NCBI RefSeq assembly: GCF_013282725.1
Contig: NZ_CP054043.1
Span: 1,674,001-1,738,000, forward strand
Reading direction: 5' to 3'
DNA: 64,000 bases
Origin: Yersinia mollaretii ATCC 43969
GTDB taxonomy: Bacteria; Pseudomonadota; Gammaproteobacteria; Enterobacterales; Enterobacteriaceae
The first letter of the stretch is position 1; each line of letters opens with the position of its first letter. Below the pieces are notes generated by a model that did not search any database, had not been told where the DNA came from, and saw only the letters and a program-made list of their open reading frames with translations. This document shows, in pieces, positions 36,371 through 48,342 of this stretch. Both the position numbers and the translations under genes were made by a program.

Positions 36371-38518
36371 ATGGACAAGATCCTCACGGTCTGCCCCTAT
36401 TGTGGCTCCGGATGTAAGTTGAATTTATTGGTTGAAGGCGGCGAAATTGTCGGCGCACAGCCCGCCAATGGCGTCACTAATCAGGGCGAATTGTGCCTAA
36501 AAGGCTACTACGGCTGGGATTTTCTCAATGATACTCGTCTGCTGACCCCTCGGCTGACCGCCCCCTTATTGCGCCGTCAGCGGGGCGAGGCGTTTCAGCG
36601 CGTGAGCTGGCAAGAAGCCATTGCTTTCATTACGGCCAAACTGAAAATCATCAAAAAAGAGAGTGGGCCAGATGCCATCATGATGACTGGCTCCTCCCGT
36701 GGGCCGGGGAATGAGGCCAATTATGTGATGCAAAAGTTTGCTCGCGCCGCCATCGGCACCAACAATATCGACTGCTGCGCTCGCTTGTGCCACGGCCCCT
36801 CGGTGGCGGGATTGCAGCAAACGCTGGGTAATGGCGCGATGAGCAACTCCATCGGCGAAATCGAAAATACTGACTGCGTGTTGGTCTTTGGCTATAACGC
36901 CGCCGACTCTCACCCGATCGTCGCACGGCGGATCTTAAAGGCTAAAAGCAAGGGCGCGAAACTGATCGTCTGTGATCCACGGCACATTGAAACCGCCCGT
37001 ATTGCCGATCAATGGCTGCCGCTGAATAATGGCGCGAATATGGCCTTGGTGAATGCCTTCATTTATGTGCTGATTGAAGAGAAACTCTACGACGATCACT
37101 ATGTCCGCGCCCATACTCGCGGCTTTGATGAGCTGAAGGCGGGCGTGGCGGAATACCGCCCAGAAGAGGTTGAGCAGATCACCGGATTACCTGCATCAGC
37201 GGTTCGTCTGGCGATGCGCACCTATGCCGCCGCCCCGGCAGCCACCATTTTATGGGGCATGGGGGTGACGCAATGGGGGCAGGCGGTGGATGTGGTGAAA
37301 GGGCTATCTTCGCTGGCGCTATTAACGGGCAACCTCGGTCGGCCCAATGTGGGGGTCGGGCCGGTGCGCGGCCAGAATAATGTACAGGGAGCTTGTGATA
37401 TGGGCGTCTTGCCCAATACCTTCCCCGGTTATGAGAAAGTCACTGACGATGCGGCCCGAGGGCGTTTTGCAGCGGCTTGGGGGGTGCCTGAGTTACCCGC
37501 CCATGTGGGCTACTCGATTACCGATGTCCCCCATAAAGTGGCGGACGGCAAGCTGAAAGCCTATTACGTCTTTGGCGAAGATCCGATTCAGACTGAGCCG
37601 GATTTAGCCGCCATGCGGGCGGCTTTTGCGGCATTGGAGCTGGTGGTAGTGCAGGATATTTTTATGACCAAAACCGCCGAGCTGGCGGATGTGGTGCTGC
37701 CCGCGACGTCGTGGGGCGAGCATGAAGGGGTCTATACCAGCGCGGATCGTGGTTTCCAGCACTTTAACAAAGCCATTGAGCCGAAAGGGGATGTGAAGCC
37801 AGATTGGGAGATCATCAGCCTCATCTCCACGGCGATGGGCTATCCGATGGCCTACCAGAACACCCAGCAAATCTGGGATGAGATGCGCAGTCTATGTCCC
37901 CCTTTTTATGGCGCGACCTACGAGAAAATGGCTGGTCTGGGCTATGTGCAATGGCCCTGCCCGAGTGAGGATCACCCCGGTACACCTTATCTCTATACTG
38001 ATAGCCAGTTTGCGACCGAGGATGGCAAAGGCGTGCTGAGCTGTGCGCCGTGGCAGCCGCCCCATGAGCAGACAGACCGCGATTATCCGCTGGCACTCTG
38101 TACTGTGCGCGAAGTAGGGCACTATAGCTGCCGCTCCATGACTGGCAACTGCGCCACCCTGAAAATTTTGGCTGATGAACCGGGCTATGTTCAGATTCAC
38201 CCTGATGATGCCAGTCAGTTAGACGTTATCGATCAAGCGCTGATTTGGATCGCTTCCCGACGCGGTAAGGTGATCGCGCGTGCCAGTGTGACTGAGCGGG
38301 CGAATCGCGGCGCGGTGTATATGACCTATCAGTGGTGGATTGGTGCCTGTAATGAGCTGACGGTGGACCATGTTGATCCGGTGTCAAAAACACCGGAATT
38401 CAAACACTGTGCGGTCAAAGTGGAGGCTATCGGCGATCAACGTGCAGCAGAACAGTATGTCGAGCAGCAATATCACCTGCTGAAAAAACGGTTACTTGAT
38501 GCGGCGACGGTCCAGTAA
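36371..38518 (+). CDS. fdhF: Formate dehydrogenase H, cysteine-containing form (FdhF)
   Basis: A 715-residue molybdopterin enzyme that oxidises formate to CO2. Its length equals that of E. coli FdhF, and similarity is high throughout. The N-terminal cluster motif is CPYCGSGC ... CLKG. At residue 140, where E. coli has selenocysteine, this protein has cysteine (CARLCHGPSV), so no SECIS element is needed. RSMTGNC and TYQWWIGACNEL mark the C-terminal cofactor domain. The ATG at 36371 has AAGGAT 6 bases upstream; the frame is open from 36347. No hydrogenase 3 genes are near, so the formate electrons probably go to AegA, not to H2. Confidence 0.94.
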   Translation: MDKILTVCPYCGSGCKLNLLVEGGEIVGAQPANGVTNQGELCLKGYYGWDFLNDTRLLTPRLTAPLLRRQRGEAFQRVSWQEAIAFITAKLKIIKKESGPDAIMMTGSSRGPGNEANYVMQKFARAAIGTNNIDCCARLCHGPSVAGLQQTLGNGAMSNSIGEIENTDCVLVFGYNAADSHPIVARRILKAKSKGAKLIVCDPRHIETARIADQWLPLNNGANMALVNAFIYVLIEEKLYDDHYVRAHTRGFDELKAGVAEYRPEEVEQITGLPASAVRLAMRTYAAAPAATILWGMGVTQWGQAVDVVKGLSSLALLTGNLGRPNVGVGPVRGQNNVQGACDMGVLPNTFPGYEKVTDDAARGRFAAAWGVPELPAHVGYSITDVPHKVADGKLKAYYVFGEDPIQTEPDLAAMRAAFAALELVVVQDIFMTKTAELADVVLPATSWGEHEGVYTSADRGFQHFNKAIEPKGDVKPDWEIISLISTAMGYPMAYQNTQQIWDEMRSLCPPFYGATYEKMAGLGYVQWPCPSEDHPGTPYLYTDSQFATEDGKGVLSCAPWQPPHEQTDRDYPLALCTVREVGHYSCRSMTGNCATLKILADEPGYVQIHPDDASQLDVIDQALIWIASRRGKVIARASVTERANRGAVYMTYQWWIGACNELTVDHVDPVSKTPEFKHCAVKVEAIGDQRAAEQYVEQQYHLLKKRLLDAATVQ

Positions 38519-38549
38519 TGGCTGAGTTATCACGGCTGAGCTAAGCGGG

Positions 38550-40298
38550 CTACCGCCGCTGGTTTTGTAGATGCTGCAAGAACTCAGCGGCATCCATAAA
38601 ACCGGTCACTCTGGCGGCGGTTATCTCGTTCCCCTGTGCATCGAAAAACAGGATAGTCGGTAAACCCAATACATTTAGTTTTTTCAACATCGCCGCCTGT
38701 TCGGCGCTGTTAGCTGTTACATCGGCCTGAATCAGCACTGTATCGGCTAACTGGCGCTGCACTTGATCATCACTGAAAGTGTATTTTTCAAACTCTTTGC
38801 AGGCGACACACCAGTCGGCGTACAAGTCCAGCATCACCGGCTTGCCCTCTGCTTGGGCTAATGCGGCTTGCAACTGCGGTAAATCAGCCACTGGCTTAAA
38901 CGCCAAATGCTTAATCTCATGCTGTGATGTGTTGCCGTTGAAGGCCCAATCCTGTAGCGGACGGGCGGCGATCAGCAAAGCCGTCAGCAGCAACAATTGG
39001 AAGGCTCGCGCCCAACCCGAGTGGGCTTTCAGACTCAAGACAAAGGCCCAACCGAAGAAGGTGACGGCCAGCAGGCTCCATAAGCGCAAGCCCCAGACAT
39101 CCCCTATCACCCTCTCCAGCAAGAAGACCGGCAGCGCCAGAATCACGAAGCCGAAAGCCTCTTTGACATACTGCATCCACGGGCCGCTGCGGGGGATCAG
39201 CTTGTTGCCGAACAGCGTCACAATCACCAGCGGAATACCCATCCCCAACGCATACAAATAAAGCGTACCGCCACCTGCCAGCATATTCCCGCTTTGTGCG
39301 ATATAGAGCAGGATGGCGCTCAGCGGAGCGGTGGTGCAGGGCGAGCAAATCAGACCCGCCAGTGCGCCCATGGCAAAAACGCCCGCCAGTGAGCCGCCGC
39401 GTTGGCTGCTGCTCCACTGTACCAGCCGAGTTTGCAGTGACGAGGGCAGTTGCAGCGAATAGAGGCCAAACATGGATAGCGCCAGCAGCACGAACAGCGC
39501 CGATAGCCCAATCAACACATAAGGGTGCTGTAGCCCGGCTTGAAATTGTAAACCCGCCGCTGCTACCACCAAGCCGAGCAAGGTGTAAGTCAGAGCCATC
39601 CCTTGCACATACACCACCGCCAACAGCAGTATCCGCCGCTGGCTGTGGGGCTTCTCACGGCCAAGAATGATGGCTGAAATCAGGGGGTACATCGGCAATA
39701 CGCAGGGGGTAAAGGCGATGCCGATGCCAATAAGCAGCGCCCATAATGGCGAGAAGGGCAGCTCCGCCGGAGCAGGTGTTGGCTCATTCGCCGCAGTGGG
39801 GGTGGCATCGGTGACGGGCGCGGCGGTTGCACTGGCGATGACAGCGGCAAGTGGCACTACTCGTGTTTCCGGTGGGTAGCAGAAGCCAGCCTCGGCGCAG
39901 CCCTGATAGGTCACACTGACACTCGCGCCATCACCCGCCTCTGTAATGGGGATTTTTAGTGCTAATTGCTGTTTAAAAATTGCCACTTCGCCATAGAATT
40001 CATCATGATGCGCTCTGCCTTCCGGTAGAGTAAACGCGGCAAGGGTGGCATTTTTCGGCACAATTTTTATCTGTTGGCGATACAGATAGTAGTCGGGATG
40101 GATCTGCCAACTCAGGGTGAGTTGGTCGCCTTGTTGGCGAAAATCAAAGGCAAACGCTTGATCCACCGGAATAAACCGGCTCTGGCTGCTTTTTTGACCA
40201 AAAGCGGCGTTATCACCAAAGAGTGAAGCCTGTGCGCTGTGCGGCGCGAGTAACATGCTGCACAGCAGCAGAATCAGAGTAAGGAAGCGTTGAGCCAT
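38550..40298 (-). CDS. dsbD: Thiol:disulphide interchange protein DsbD
   Basis: A 582-residue inner-membrane reductase that moves electrons from cytoplasmic thioredoxin to periplasmic DsbC, DsbG and CcmG. It has a signal peptide (to HSAQAS), an N-terminal immunoglobulin-like domain with the cysteine pair in [11 protein letters not shown], eight membrane helices with CVLPMYPL and CSPCTTAPL, and a C-terminal thioredoxin domain with DWCVACKEF. Its start lies inside the end of cutA (25-base overlap). By supplying CcmG it also supports cytochrome c maturation, which the amine operon needs. Confidence 0.96.
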   Translation of the reverse strand: MAQRFLTLILLLCSMLLAPHSAQASLFGDNAAFGQKSSQSRFIPVDQAFAFDFRQQGDQLTLSWQIHPDYYLYRQQIKIVPKNATLAAFTLPEGRAHHDEFYGEVAIFKQQLALKIPITEAGDGASVSVTYQGCAEAGFCYPPETRVVPLAAVIASATAAPVTDATPTAANEPTPAPAELPFSPLWALLIGIGIAFTPCVLPMYPLISAIILGREKPHSQRRILLLAVVYVQGMALTYTLLGLVVAAAGLQFQAGLQHPYVLIGLSALFVLLALSMFGLYSLQLPSSLQTRLVQWSSSQRGGSLAGVFAMGALAGLICSPCTTAPLSAILLYIAQSGNMLAGGGTLYLYALGMGIPLVIVTLFGNKLIPRSGPWMQYVKEAFGFVILALPVFLLERVIGDVWGLRLWSLLAVTFFGWAFVLSLKAHSGWARAFQLLLLTALLIAARPLQDWAFNGNTSQHEIKHLAFKPVADLPQLQAALAQAEGKPVMLDLYADWCVACKEFEKYTFSDDQVQRQLADTVLIQADVTANSAEQAAMLKKLNVLGLPTILFFDAQGNEITAARVTGFMDAAEFLQHLQNQRR

Positions 40299-40612
40299 GA
40301 CAGGTAATCTTTATCTCCGTCCCGTACCGGTAACACCAGCAATTCCGGTGTTTGGTAGGGGTGATGCTGTTTGATATAACTGAGAAGTGCAGGCTGATGA
40401 GCCGTGTTGCTCTTGAACAAGAGCTGGACTTCATACTCTTGCTGGAGCTTGCCTTCCCAGTAGTAAATCGAGGTCGCACCCGGCAGTAAAGTTGCGCAGG
40501 CGGCCAGTTTCTCCCCCAGAACCTGCGCGGCTAAATCCTGCGCGCTGGCTTCATCAGGGGCGGTGCACAATACCACAATTGCATCACAAATTATTGCATC
40601 ACAATCAGACAT
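40274..40612 (-). CDS. cutA: Divalent-cation tolerance protein CutA
   Basis: A 112-residue trimeric CutA1-family protein. Typical stretches are [47 protein letters not shown] and [13 protein letters not shown] ending in YLSWL. Linked to copper tolerance in E. coli, though the molecular role remains unsettled. It lies just upstream of dsbD and overlaps it, as in E. coli. Confidence 0.94.
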   Translation of the reverse strand: MSDCDAIICDAIVVLCTAPDEASAQDLAAQVLGEKLAACATLLPGATSIYYWEGKLQQEYEVQLLFKSNTAHQPALLSYIKQHHPYQTPELLVLPVRDGDKDYLSWLNASLL

Positions 40613-40768
40613 TTTAACCTCATAGGCCGGATGACGTAGATGAAGAAGTGAACACTATAACGCGAGCAGGGGCTGGTCAGAAGATGATTTATATCACAGT
40701 GGAATAGATGCGATGACGCTCGCAAATGAGAGTGGGGCGCATCGCGCGCCCCATTTACAACTGATAGA

Positions 40769-42070
40769 TTACAGAACCAAACCGCCCATCACGAAGCCGA
40801 AACAGACGGCCAGTGCTACCCCGATGGTGCCGGGGATGAAGAATGGATGGTTAAACACGAAGCGACCAATACGTGTGGTGCCGGTATCGTCCATTTGTAC
40901 TGCGGCGACCAGTGTTGGGTAGGTCGGCAGAATGAACAGGCCAGAAACTGCGGCGAAAGACGCAATGGCCGCCAGTGGTGAAACGTTCAGCGCCATTGCC
41001 ATTGGCATCAATGCCTTGGCCGTCGCCGCTTGAGAGTACAACAGTGCTGAACAGAAGAAGAAGATAACCGCCAGCAACCATGAGTGAGCTTGAATCAAGC
41101 TGCCCGCCGTCTCTTTAATCCACTCCAGGTTGTGCTGCACAAAGGTATCGCCTAACCAAGCTACACCGAGGATACAGATACAGGCACTCATACCGGCTTT
41201 GAAGGTACTGGAGTTCAGGATGGAGTCAGTATCCACCGAGCAAACCAGCGTGGTGATGGTTGCCACACTCAGCATGATAATCAGGATGGCATTCGTGGTG
41301 TTCATCAGCGGTGTTGCCACCAGACCGACACTTGGGCTGTTGATGATGGCATAAGCCACCACACACAGGACGCCCGCCAAGAACAGCAGCACTGAGGTTT
41401 TAGCCCGTGGTTTGATCACTTTTACTGTGTCGCCACGTAATGTTACCAAGCCCTCTTCCAAACGTTTCAGGTAGATTGGATCATCTGACAGTTTGGAGTT
41501 AAAGCACAGAGAGACGATAAACGACATCACCAGCACTGCACACAGGGTGGATGGAATGACGATCATCAGCAGATGCAAGTAGCTGACACCGTGGCCTTCC
41601 ATGACCGAAGACATGTAGACCACTGCCGCAGAAATAGGCGATGCGGTGATGGCGATTTGCGCGGAAACCACTGCGGTAGAGAGCGGGCGGCAAGGTTTGA
41701 TGCCTTGTTCTTTTGCCACTTCTGCAATCACTGGCAGGGCGGATAGCGAAATGTTACCTGTCCCGGCAAAGATGGTCAGAAAATAGGTGACCAGCGGTGC
41801 AAGAATAGTGATGTGTTTTGGGTTCTTGCGCAGTAACTTTTCAGTTTGCTGTACCAGATAATCCATACCGCCTGCCACCTGCATCGCAGAGATTGCAGCA
41901 ATAACGGCCATGATGATTGAAATAACGTCGAAGGGAATGCTGCCGGGTTTGACGCCAATAATCGCCAATACCAGAACACCAATCCCACCTGCAAAGCCGA
42001 TACCGATACCACCTAACCTGGCCCCTAAAAAAATGGCCAGCAGAACGATGACTAATTCTACGGCTATCAT
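40769..42070 (-). CDS. dcuA: Anaerobic C4-dicarboxylate transporter DcuA
   Basis: A 433-residue membrane exchanger for aspartate, fumarate and succinate. It matches E. coli DcuA in length and nearly throughout (LGARLGGIGIGFAGG, GGMDYLVQQTEKLLR, FAGTGNISL, DDTGTTRIGRFVFNHPFFIPGT). The ATG at 42070 has AAGGAG about 8 bases upstream; an in-frame ATG 21 bases earlier is rejected because it overlaps this site. It lies downstream of aspA, with a terminator hairpin between them. It supplies fumarate respiration. Confidence 0.96.
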   Translation of the reverse strand: MIAVELVIVLLAIFLGARLGGIGIGFAGGIGVLVLAIIGVKPGSIPFDVISIIMAVIAAISAMQVAGGMDYLVQQTEKLLRKNPKHITILAPLVTYFLTIFAGTGNISLSALPVIAEVAKEQGIKPCRPLSTAVVSAQIAITASPISAAVVYMSSVMEGHGVSYLHLLMIVIPSTLCAVLVMSFIVSLCFNSKLSDDPIYLKRLEEGLVTLRGDTVKVIKPRAKTSVLLFLAGVLCVVAYAIINSPSVGLVATPLMNTTNAILIIMLSVATITTLVCSVDTDSILNSSTFKAGMSACICILGVAWLGDTFVQHNLEWIKETAGSLIQAHSWLLAVIFFFCSALLYSQAATAKALMPMAMALNVSPLAAIASFAAVSGLFILPTYPTLVAAVQMDDTGTTRIGRFVFNHPFFIPGTIGVALAVCFGFVMGGLVL

Positions 42071-42130
42071 AGTGTTTACTCCTTGATCCAAATGAAAAAT
42101 AAAAGTTAAAGGTTTGTATTTGTCAGAAAG

Positions 42131-42167
42131 TAAAAAGGCACGCTGTCCAGAGGAGCATGCGTGCCTT
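42131..42167 (-). terminator. Terminator between aspA and dcuA
   Basis: On the minus strand AAGGCACGC and GCGTGCCTT form a perfect 9-base stem with a 15-base loop, followed by TTTTTAC. It should end most aspA transcripts while letting some read on into dcuA. Confidence 0.85.
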
Positions 42168-42189
42168 ATAGGGCTACCGGATGATTATT

Positions 42190-43626
42190 TTATTGTTCAT
42201 TTTCATCGGTATAACGTTTCGCTTTATAGGCCGGATGCATCAGGTTCTCAACAGAGAAAATGTCGTCCAGCTCGGCTTCAGTTAATAAGCCGCGTTCCAG
42301 AACCACTTCCCGTACATTCTTACCGGTTTCCGCACAGATCTTGCCCACGATGTCGCCGTTATGGTGACCAATGAATGGGTTGAGATAGGTGACGATACCG
42401 ATGGAATTAAAGACGTAACGCTCGCAAACCTCTTTGTTGGCGGTAATGCCGTTAATGCATTTTTCCAACAGGTTGTAACAAGCATTTGTCAGGATGTGGA
42501 TGGACTCAAACATCGCCTGGCCAATCACTGGCTCCATCACGTTCAATTGGAGCTGACCTGCTTCGGCCGCCATAGTAATGCAAGTGTCGTTACCAATCAC
42601 CTTAAAACAAACCTGGTTAACAACTTCTGGAATCACCGGGTTCACTTTTGCAGGCATGATTGAAGAACCAGCCTGCAACTCAGGCAGATTGATTTCATTC
42701 AGACCGGTACGTGGACCGGATGACAGCAGACGCAAGTCATTACAGATTTTTGACATCTTAACGGCCAGACGTTTCAGGGCGCTGTGCACCATCACATAAG
42801 CACCGCAGTCGGAGGTCGCTTCAATCAAATCCTCGGCTGGGATGCATGGCAATCCACTGATTTCAGAGAGTTTTTTGATTGCCAGCTCTGAGTAGCCTTC
42901 TGGGGTATTCAGCGCGGTACCGATAGCAGTCGCGCCGAGGTTAACTTCCAGCAGCAACTCTGCGGTACGTTGCAGGTTTTTGGTCTCTTCGTTCAACAGC
43001 ACTTGGAAAGCGCGGAACTCCTGACCCAGTGTCATTGGCACTGCATCCTGTAACTGGGTGCGCCCCATTTTCAGAATTTTCTCGAATTCTTTGGATTTTC
43101 TACCGAAACCTTCGCCTAATTCATTGATCGCATCGATCAACTTCATAATGGAGGCGTAGACCGCAATGCGGAAGCCGGTTGGGTAGGCATCGTTGGTGGA
43201 CTGACATTTGTTCAGATGGTCGTTAGGGTTAAGGTATTGATACTCGCCCTTTTGGTGACCCATCAGTTCCAGACCGATATTAGCCAGAACCTCGTTGGTA
43301 TTCATGTTCAAAGAGGTGCCTGCACCGCCTTGGAACACGTCAACCGGGAACTGATCCATACACTTCCCTTTATCCAGAACTTCGTCACATGCCTGAATAA
43401 TGATGTCAGCAATCTTACGAGGGATTGTGTGTAGCTCTTTGTTCGCCATTGCCGCCGCTTTTTTAACCATAACCATGCCGCGTACAAATTCTGGAACATC
43501 ACTGATTTTACTGTTACTGATATAGAAGTTTTCAATCGCACGCAGGGTATGAACACCGTAGTAAGCCTCTGCGGGGACTTCTCGTGTACCTAACAGGTCT
43601 TCTTCAATACGAATGTTATTTGACAT
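42190..43626 (-). CDS. aspA: Aspartate ammonia-lyase AspA
   Basis: A 478-residue class II fumarase/aspartase that reversibly splits L-aspartate into fumarate and ammonia. The superfamily signature [11 protein letters not shown] contains the catalytic serine; [13 protein letters not shown] and [14 protein letters not shown] are other family stretches. It makes fumarate for FrdABCD. A consensus CRP site lies about 210 bases upstream. Confidence 0.97.
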   Translation of the reverse strand: MSNNIRIEEDLLGTREVPAEAYYGVHTLRAIENFYISNSKISDVPEFVRGMVMVKKAAAMANKELHTIPRKIADIIIQACDEVLDKGKCMDQFPVDVFQGGAGTSLNMNTNEVLANIGLELMGHQKGEYQYLNPNDHLNKCQSTNDAYPTGFRIAVYASIMKLIDAINELGEGFGRKSKEFEKILKMGRTQLQDAVPMTLGQEFRAFQVLLNEETKNLQRTAELLLEVNLGATAIGTALNTPEGYSELAIKKLSEISGLPCIPAEDLIEATSDCGAYVMVHSALKRLAVKMSKICNDLRLLSSGPRTGLNEINLPELQAGSSIMPAKVNPVIPEVVNQVCFKVIGNDTCITMAAEAGQLQLNVMEPVIGQAMFESIHILTNACYNLLEKCINGITANKEVCERYVFNSIGIVTYLNPFIGHHNGDIVGKICAETGKNVREVVLERGLLTEAELDDIFSVENLMHPAYKAKRYTDENEQ

Positions 43627-44073
43627 GAGAACCTTCTCTAATGTGCTGTCTTGTTTTGTATTTGTTAACTAAATTATGCCGCCGTGGACGCAATATGATG
43701 CCATGATGAACCTCTCATGCGGAAAGATTGACCATTCATCTTCTTGCTAACAGGATCATATGCTGCTTATCAATAAAAAGCCTTGAACTAGGATCACTAT
43801 ATGGTCGTAATTAATTGAGATGATCTGATATCTGTGATTTCACTCACAGTTAGACTAATTAGTAATAAAAGTATCTCATCAGCTTGAAAAGCACATCAGC
43901 GACCACCATTTCATTAGTGTCGACCCAGGTTGAAAGGGGGAGCTGACGCCTAAATCCGCAAATAAGGGGAAATAAGAGCAGAGTCAGCACCAGTTGGGTT
44001 AAGGTTTTCATGGTATCTGTCAGGCAGGGTTACCTGATGAGGGGTACTGAATGATTGGAATAAGGAGAATGCG
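43627..44073. other. Divergent region between aspA and fxsA
   Basis: About 450 bases carrying the aspA and fxsA promoters. One strong CRP site is seen at 43833-43848. A full FNR dyad was looked for and not found. Confidence 0.5.
43833..43848. promoter_or_regulatory. CRP-binding site upstream of aspA
   Basis: TGTGATTTCACTCACA is an exact match to TGTGA-N6-TCACA. It lies 207 bases upstream of the aspA start and 226 upstream of fxsA. E. coli aspA is also activated by CRP. Confidence 0.8.
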
Positions 44074-44586
44074 GTGCGTTGGTTACCGTTAGCGCTGATA
44101 TTTTTATTGGCATACATAGAAATATCGATATTTATCAAGGTCGCAGCTGTGTTGGGGGTCTTGGTGACCTTGCTGCTGGTGATCCTAAGCTCCTGCGTGG
44201 GGATATCTCTGGTGCGCAACCAAGGGATAAAAACTTTCATGCAGATGCAGCAAAAACTGGCGGCAGGTGAAAGCCCGGCGGCAGAGATGGTCAAGAGTGT
44301 CTCGCTGATTTTAGCGGGCTTCTTGCTGCTGATCCCCGGCTTTTTCACCGACTTCCTCGGTTTGCTGCTACTACTACCACCCATTCAAAAATCGTTGACG
44401 CTAAAACTGATGCCACATCTGAACATTTATCGTGGCAGCGGTTTTGGCACAGGCAGCGGCCCAATGGGCGGCGGAAATACCTTTGACGGCGAGTTTCAGC
44501 GTAAAGCCGATGATCGCTACACCGTAGAGCATCGTCCCGATGAGGATGATAAACCTACAGATAATCGTTTTAAAGATGATAGATAA
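44074..44586 (+). CDS. fxsA: FxsA family membrane protein
   Basis: A 170-residue inner-membrane protein. Helices lie at about residues 3-20, 22-45 and 75-100; the invariant IPGFFTDFLGLLLLLPP follows. The C-terminal tail is hydrophilic, with a GSGFGTGSGPMGGGN stretch and many acidic and basic residues. In E. coli, FxsA overproduction relieves F-plasmid exclusion of phage T7; its normal role is unknown. It starts with GTG, with TAAGGAG 7 bases upstream. Confidence 0.92.
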   Translation: MRWLPLALIFLLAYIEISIFIKVAAVLGVLVTLLLVILSSCVGISLVRNQGIKTFMQMQQKLAAGESPAAEMVKSVSLILAGFLLLIPGFFTDFLGLLLLLPPIQKSLTLKLMPHLNIYRGSGFGTGSGPMGGGNTFDGEFQRKADDRYTVEHRPDEDDKPTDNRFKDDR

Positions 44587-44728
44587 GCGGTAGGTTTTAC
44601 TAATAGCTTGTTTATTAATCATAAATTCACAGTGTTAATTTCACGGTTTTCTTTGGGTAGGGGCGAGAAAGTGGATAAAACAACCCACTTTCGGGCGAGA
44701 AAAAAATGAAATTTTTTTTGTCGTCTCC

Positions 44729-44757
44729 CTTGAAGCGATAGGAGGTCGCCCCCATTA
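44729..44757 (+). promoter_or_regulatory. Heat-shock (sigma-32) promoter of groESL
   Basis: CTTGAA (44729-44734) and CCCCATTA (44750-44757), about 15 bases apart, match the sigma-32 consensus CTTGAA / CCCCATTT. No HrcA/CIRCE repeat is present, as expected in enterobacteria. Confidence 0.85.
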
Positions 44758-44781
44758 AGAAAGCCACGGTATCGGTTATGA

Positions 44782-45132
<351 letters not shown>

Positions 45133-45145
45133 TCACGCTCTCTAA

Positions 45146-46831
<1,686 letters not shown>

Positions 46832-46854
46832 TCCTCCCCACACCTTCGTGTGCG

Positions 46855-46887
46855 AAAAACCCGGTCAATTTTGGCCGGGTTTTTTTA
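46855..46887. terminator. groESL terminator, bidirectional
   Basis: ACCCGGTCAA pairs with TTGGCCGGGT (one G-U) and is followed by TTTTTTT. The other strand has TTTTT after the stem, so it could also end the converging DUF1996 gene. Confidence 0.88.
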
Positions 46888-46905
46888 TATATTTTGCTGA
46901 TTGGA

Positions 46906-48342
46906 TTATTTTTCCGCCGTTGCTTTCTGCTCGCTGGCAAAGAATAAGTATGTCGGTAGGTTAGCTTCGCGGGAGCCGATAATGGTTTCAATATTAGCGT
47001 CGGTCATTGCGCAGAAGGAAACCTCGCGGGCGTCTTTTTCCCATGCGGCTTTAATCACAGGGGTAATATCTTCAGAGTTACGATAGCTGCCATCCTTTCC
47101 CATCCATATCCGTGCTACATGTTCCCCACCACAAACAGGAGCGTTTTCCTGCGTTAGATTACCTTCATCCCAGTTAGTGGCTGTTTGATATAGATAGAGC
47201 ATATGGCTATTTTCACTGGTGGTATTGCCACTGTGTAAGCGCAGAGCGATACCTGTATAAGGTGTTGCTTCCAGTGATTTCTCGTCAGGCAGCTTGAATT
47301 TGAAGTAGGTTGTTTTCTTTTGATCTGTCAGGCTGACGGTACCTTGCTGGGTGAGCATAACTTTTTCGTTGCCGAAATTGATATTGGCAAAATTACCACC
47401 GCGCGTATAGCTATCGTCGCTGACGGTTTCATGGAAGCTCGGAATGTTTTTATCACATAAAATACCGCTATTAAGACAGTTTTCAACGGAATAGTTGATC
47501 GTTTTCTCCTGCCAGCCGTTAAAGAAATCGGCATGCGCGGTATACAGACTCCCCCATTTTGGCTCAGCGCGGCCATTCACCATCGTCGGATTCATAGATA
47601 ATCTGAGCGTGGACAACTCGGTCCCTGCGGGAAGACTATAGGCAACATTAAACTGCAACTGTGGGATTTTAATCGGGTAGTTTGCCGGGCAAGCACCGTC
47701 AATGTCGTGTACTGCATTACGTGGCCCATGATGTGGGGGCTTCAGGTTTTTACCATCCCAGCAGTTAGCGAAAACGTAGGCCAAATTGAATTGCGTATTT
47801 TCTCCGTCGTAGAGTGGGCATGACGTGGGAGGATTATCAGAATAGTCACCATTGTGTTGATCTGTTTTGCAAAAATAGGAAACGTTGGGTTTGGCGGTCG
47901 TGCTTTCGTGTTCCCCTATCATCAACTGTAGGCCTTTGGGGAAGGCGACTACTGGGTAGCGGGTATCAGTATTACGATAATAGGTTTTCATATGGATGGG
48001 TTTGATTATCTCGCCACTACGACTATCCATTAGCTGTGGTGCCCAGTAGGAAGATCCGTCTATCGCCGAGGTACAGGTATTATCAGGGTCGGCAAGCAGT
48101 GAATCTGCTGTCGTATAGGCGTTAGCCGTTTTGTTGCCGAAGAAATCATGCACCATGGATTCGCCGGGGCGGCCAAATGCCATCATAGGATCGTCAGGTA
48201 GTGTGTGGGACAATACGCATTCAACGTTGAACTGCCCCCATTTTTTTACTGTGGTTGATTCCTCTGCGCTAGCACCGCCGCTGAGCCCGAGAATTACACT
48301 GCCGGATAGCAGAAGTAATCCCCTCTTTGTCTGTATATTCAT
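46906..48342 (-). CDS. Secreted DUF1996 protein with DNRLRE-like C-terminal domain
   Basis: A 478-residue protein with a signal peptide (to GASAEE). Residues about 30-260 match DUF1996 patterns: FGRPGESMVHDFFGN, CWDGKNLKPPHHG and GACPANYPIKIPQL. DUF1996 is mostly known from fungi and actinobacteria. Residues about 310-420 look like a DNRLRE (CBM96-type) domain: TYFKFKLPDE, ALRLHSG and TNWDEGNLTQENAP. Many cysteines fit an extracellular protein. The activity of DUF1996 is unknown; polysaccharide binding or modification is inferred. It is absent from this place in E. coli and was probably acquired. Confidence 0.75.
   Translation of the reverse strand: MNIQTKRGLLLLSGSVILGLSGGASAEESTTVKKWGQFNVECVLSHTLPDDPMMAFGRPGESMVHDFFGNKTANAYTTADSLLADPDNTCTSAIDGSSYWAPQLMDSRSGEIIKPIHMKTYYRNTDTRYPVVAFPKGLQLMIGEHESTTAKPNVSYFCKTDQHNGDYSDNPPTSCPLYDGENTQFNLAYVFANCWDGKNLKPPHHGPRNAVHDIDGACPANYPIKIPQLQFNVAYSLPAGTELSTLRLSMNPTMVNGRAEPKWGSLYTAHADFFNGWQEKTINYSVENCLNSGILCDKNIPSFHETVSDDSYTRGGNFANINFGNEKVMLTQQGTVSLTDQKKTTYFKFKLPDEKSLEATPYTGIALRLHSGNTTSENSHMLYLYQTATNWDEGNLTQENAPVCGGEHVARIWMGKDGSYRNSEDITPVIKAAWEKDAREVSFCAMTDANIETIIGSREANLPTYLFFASEQKATAEK

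Noticed and set aside
40734..40753. A terminator after dcuA from a GC-rich palindrome
   Set aside because: GGGGCGC and GCGCCCC-type pairing is possible, but no T tract follows on the minus strand, so it is too weak to list.
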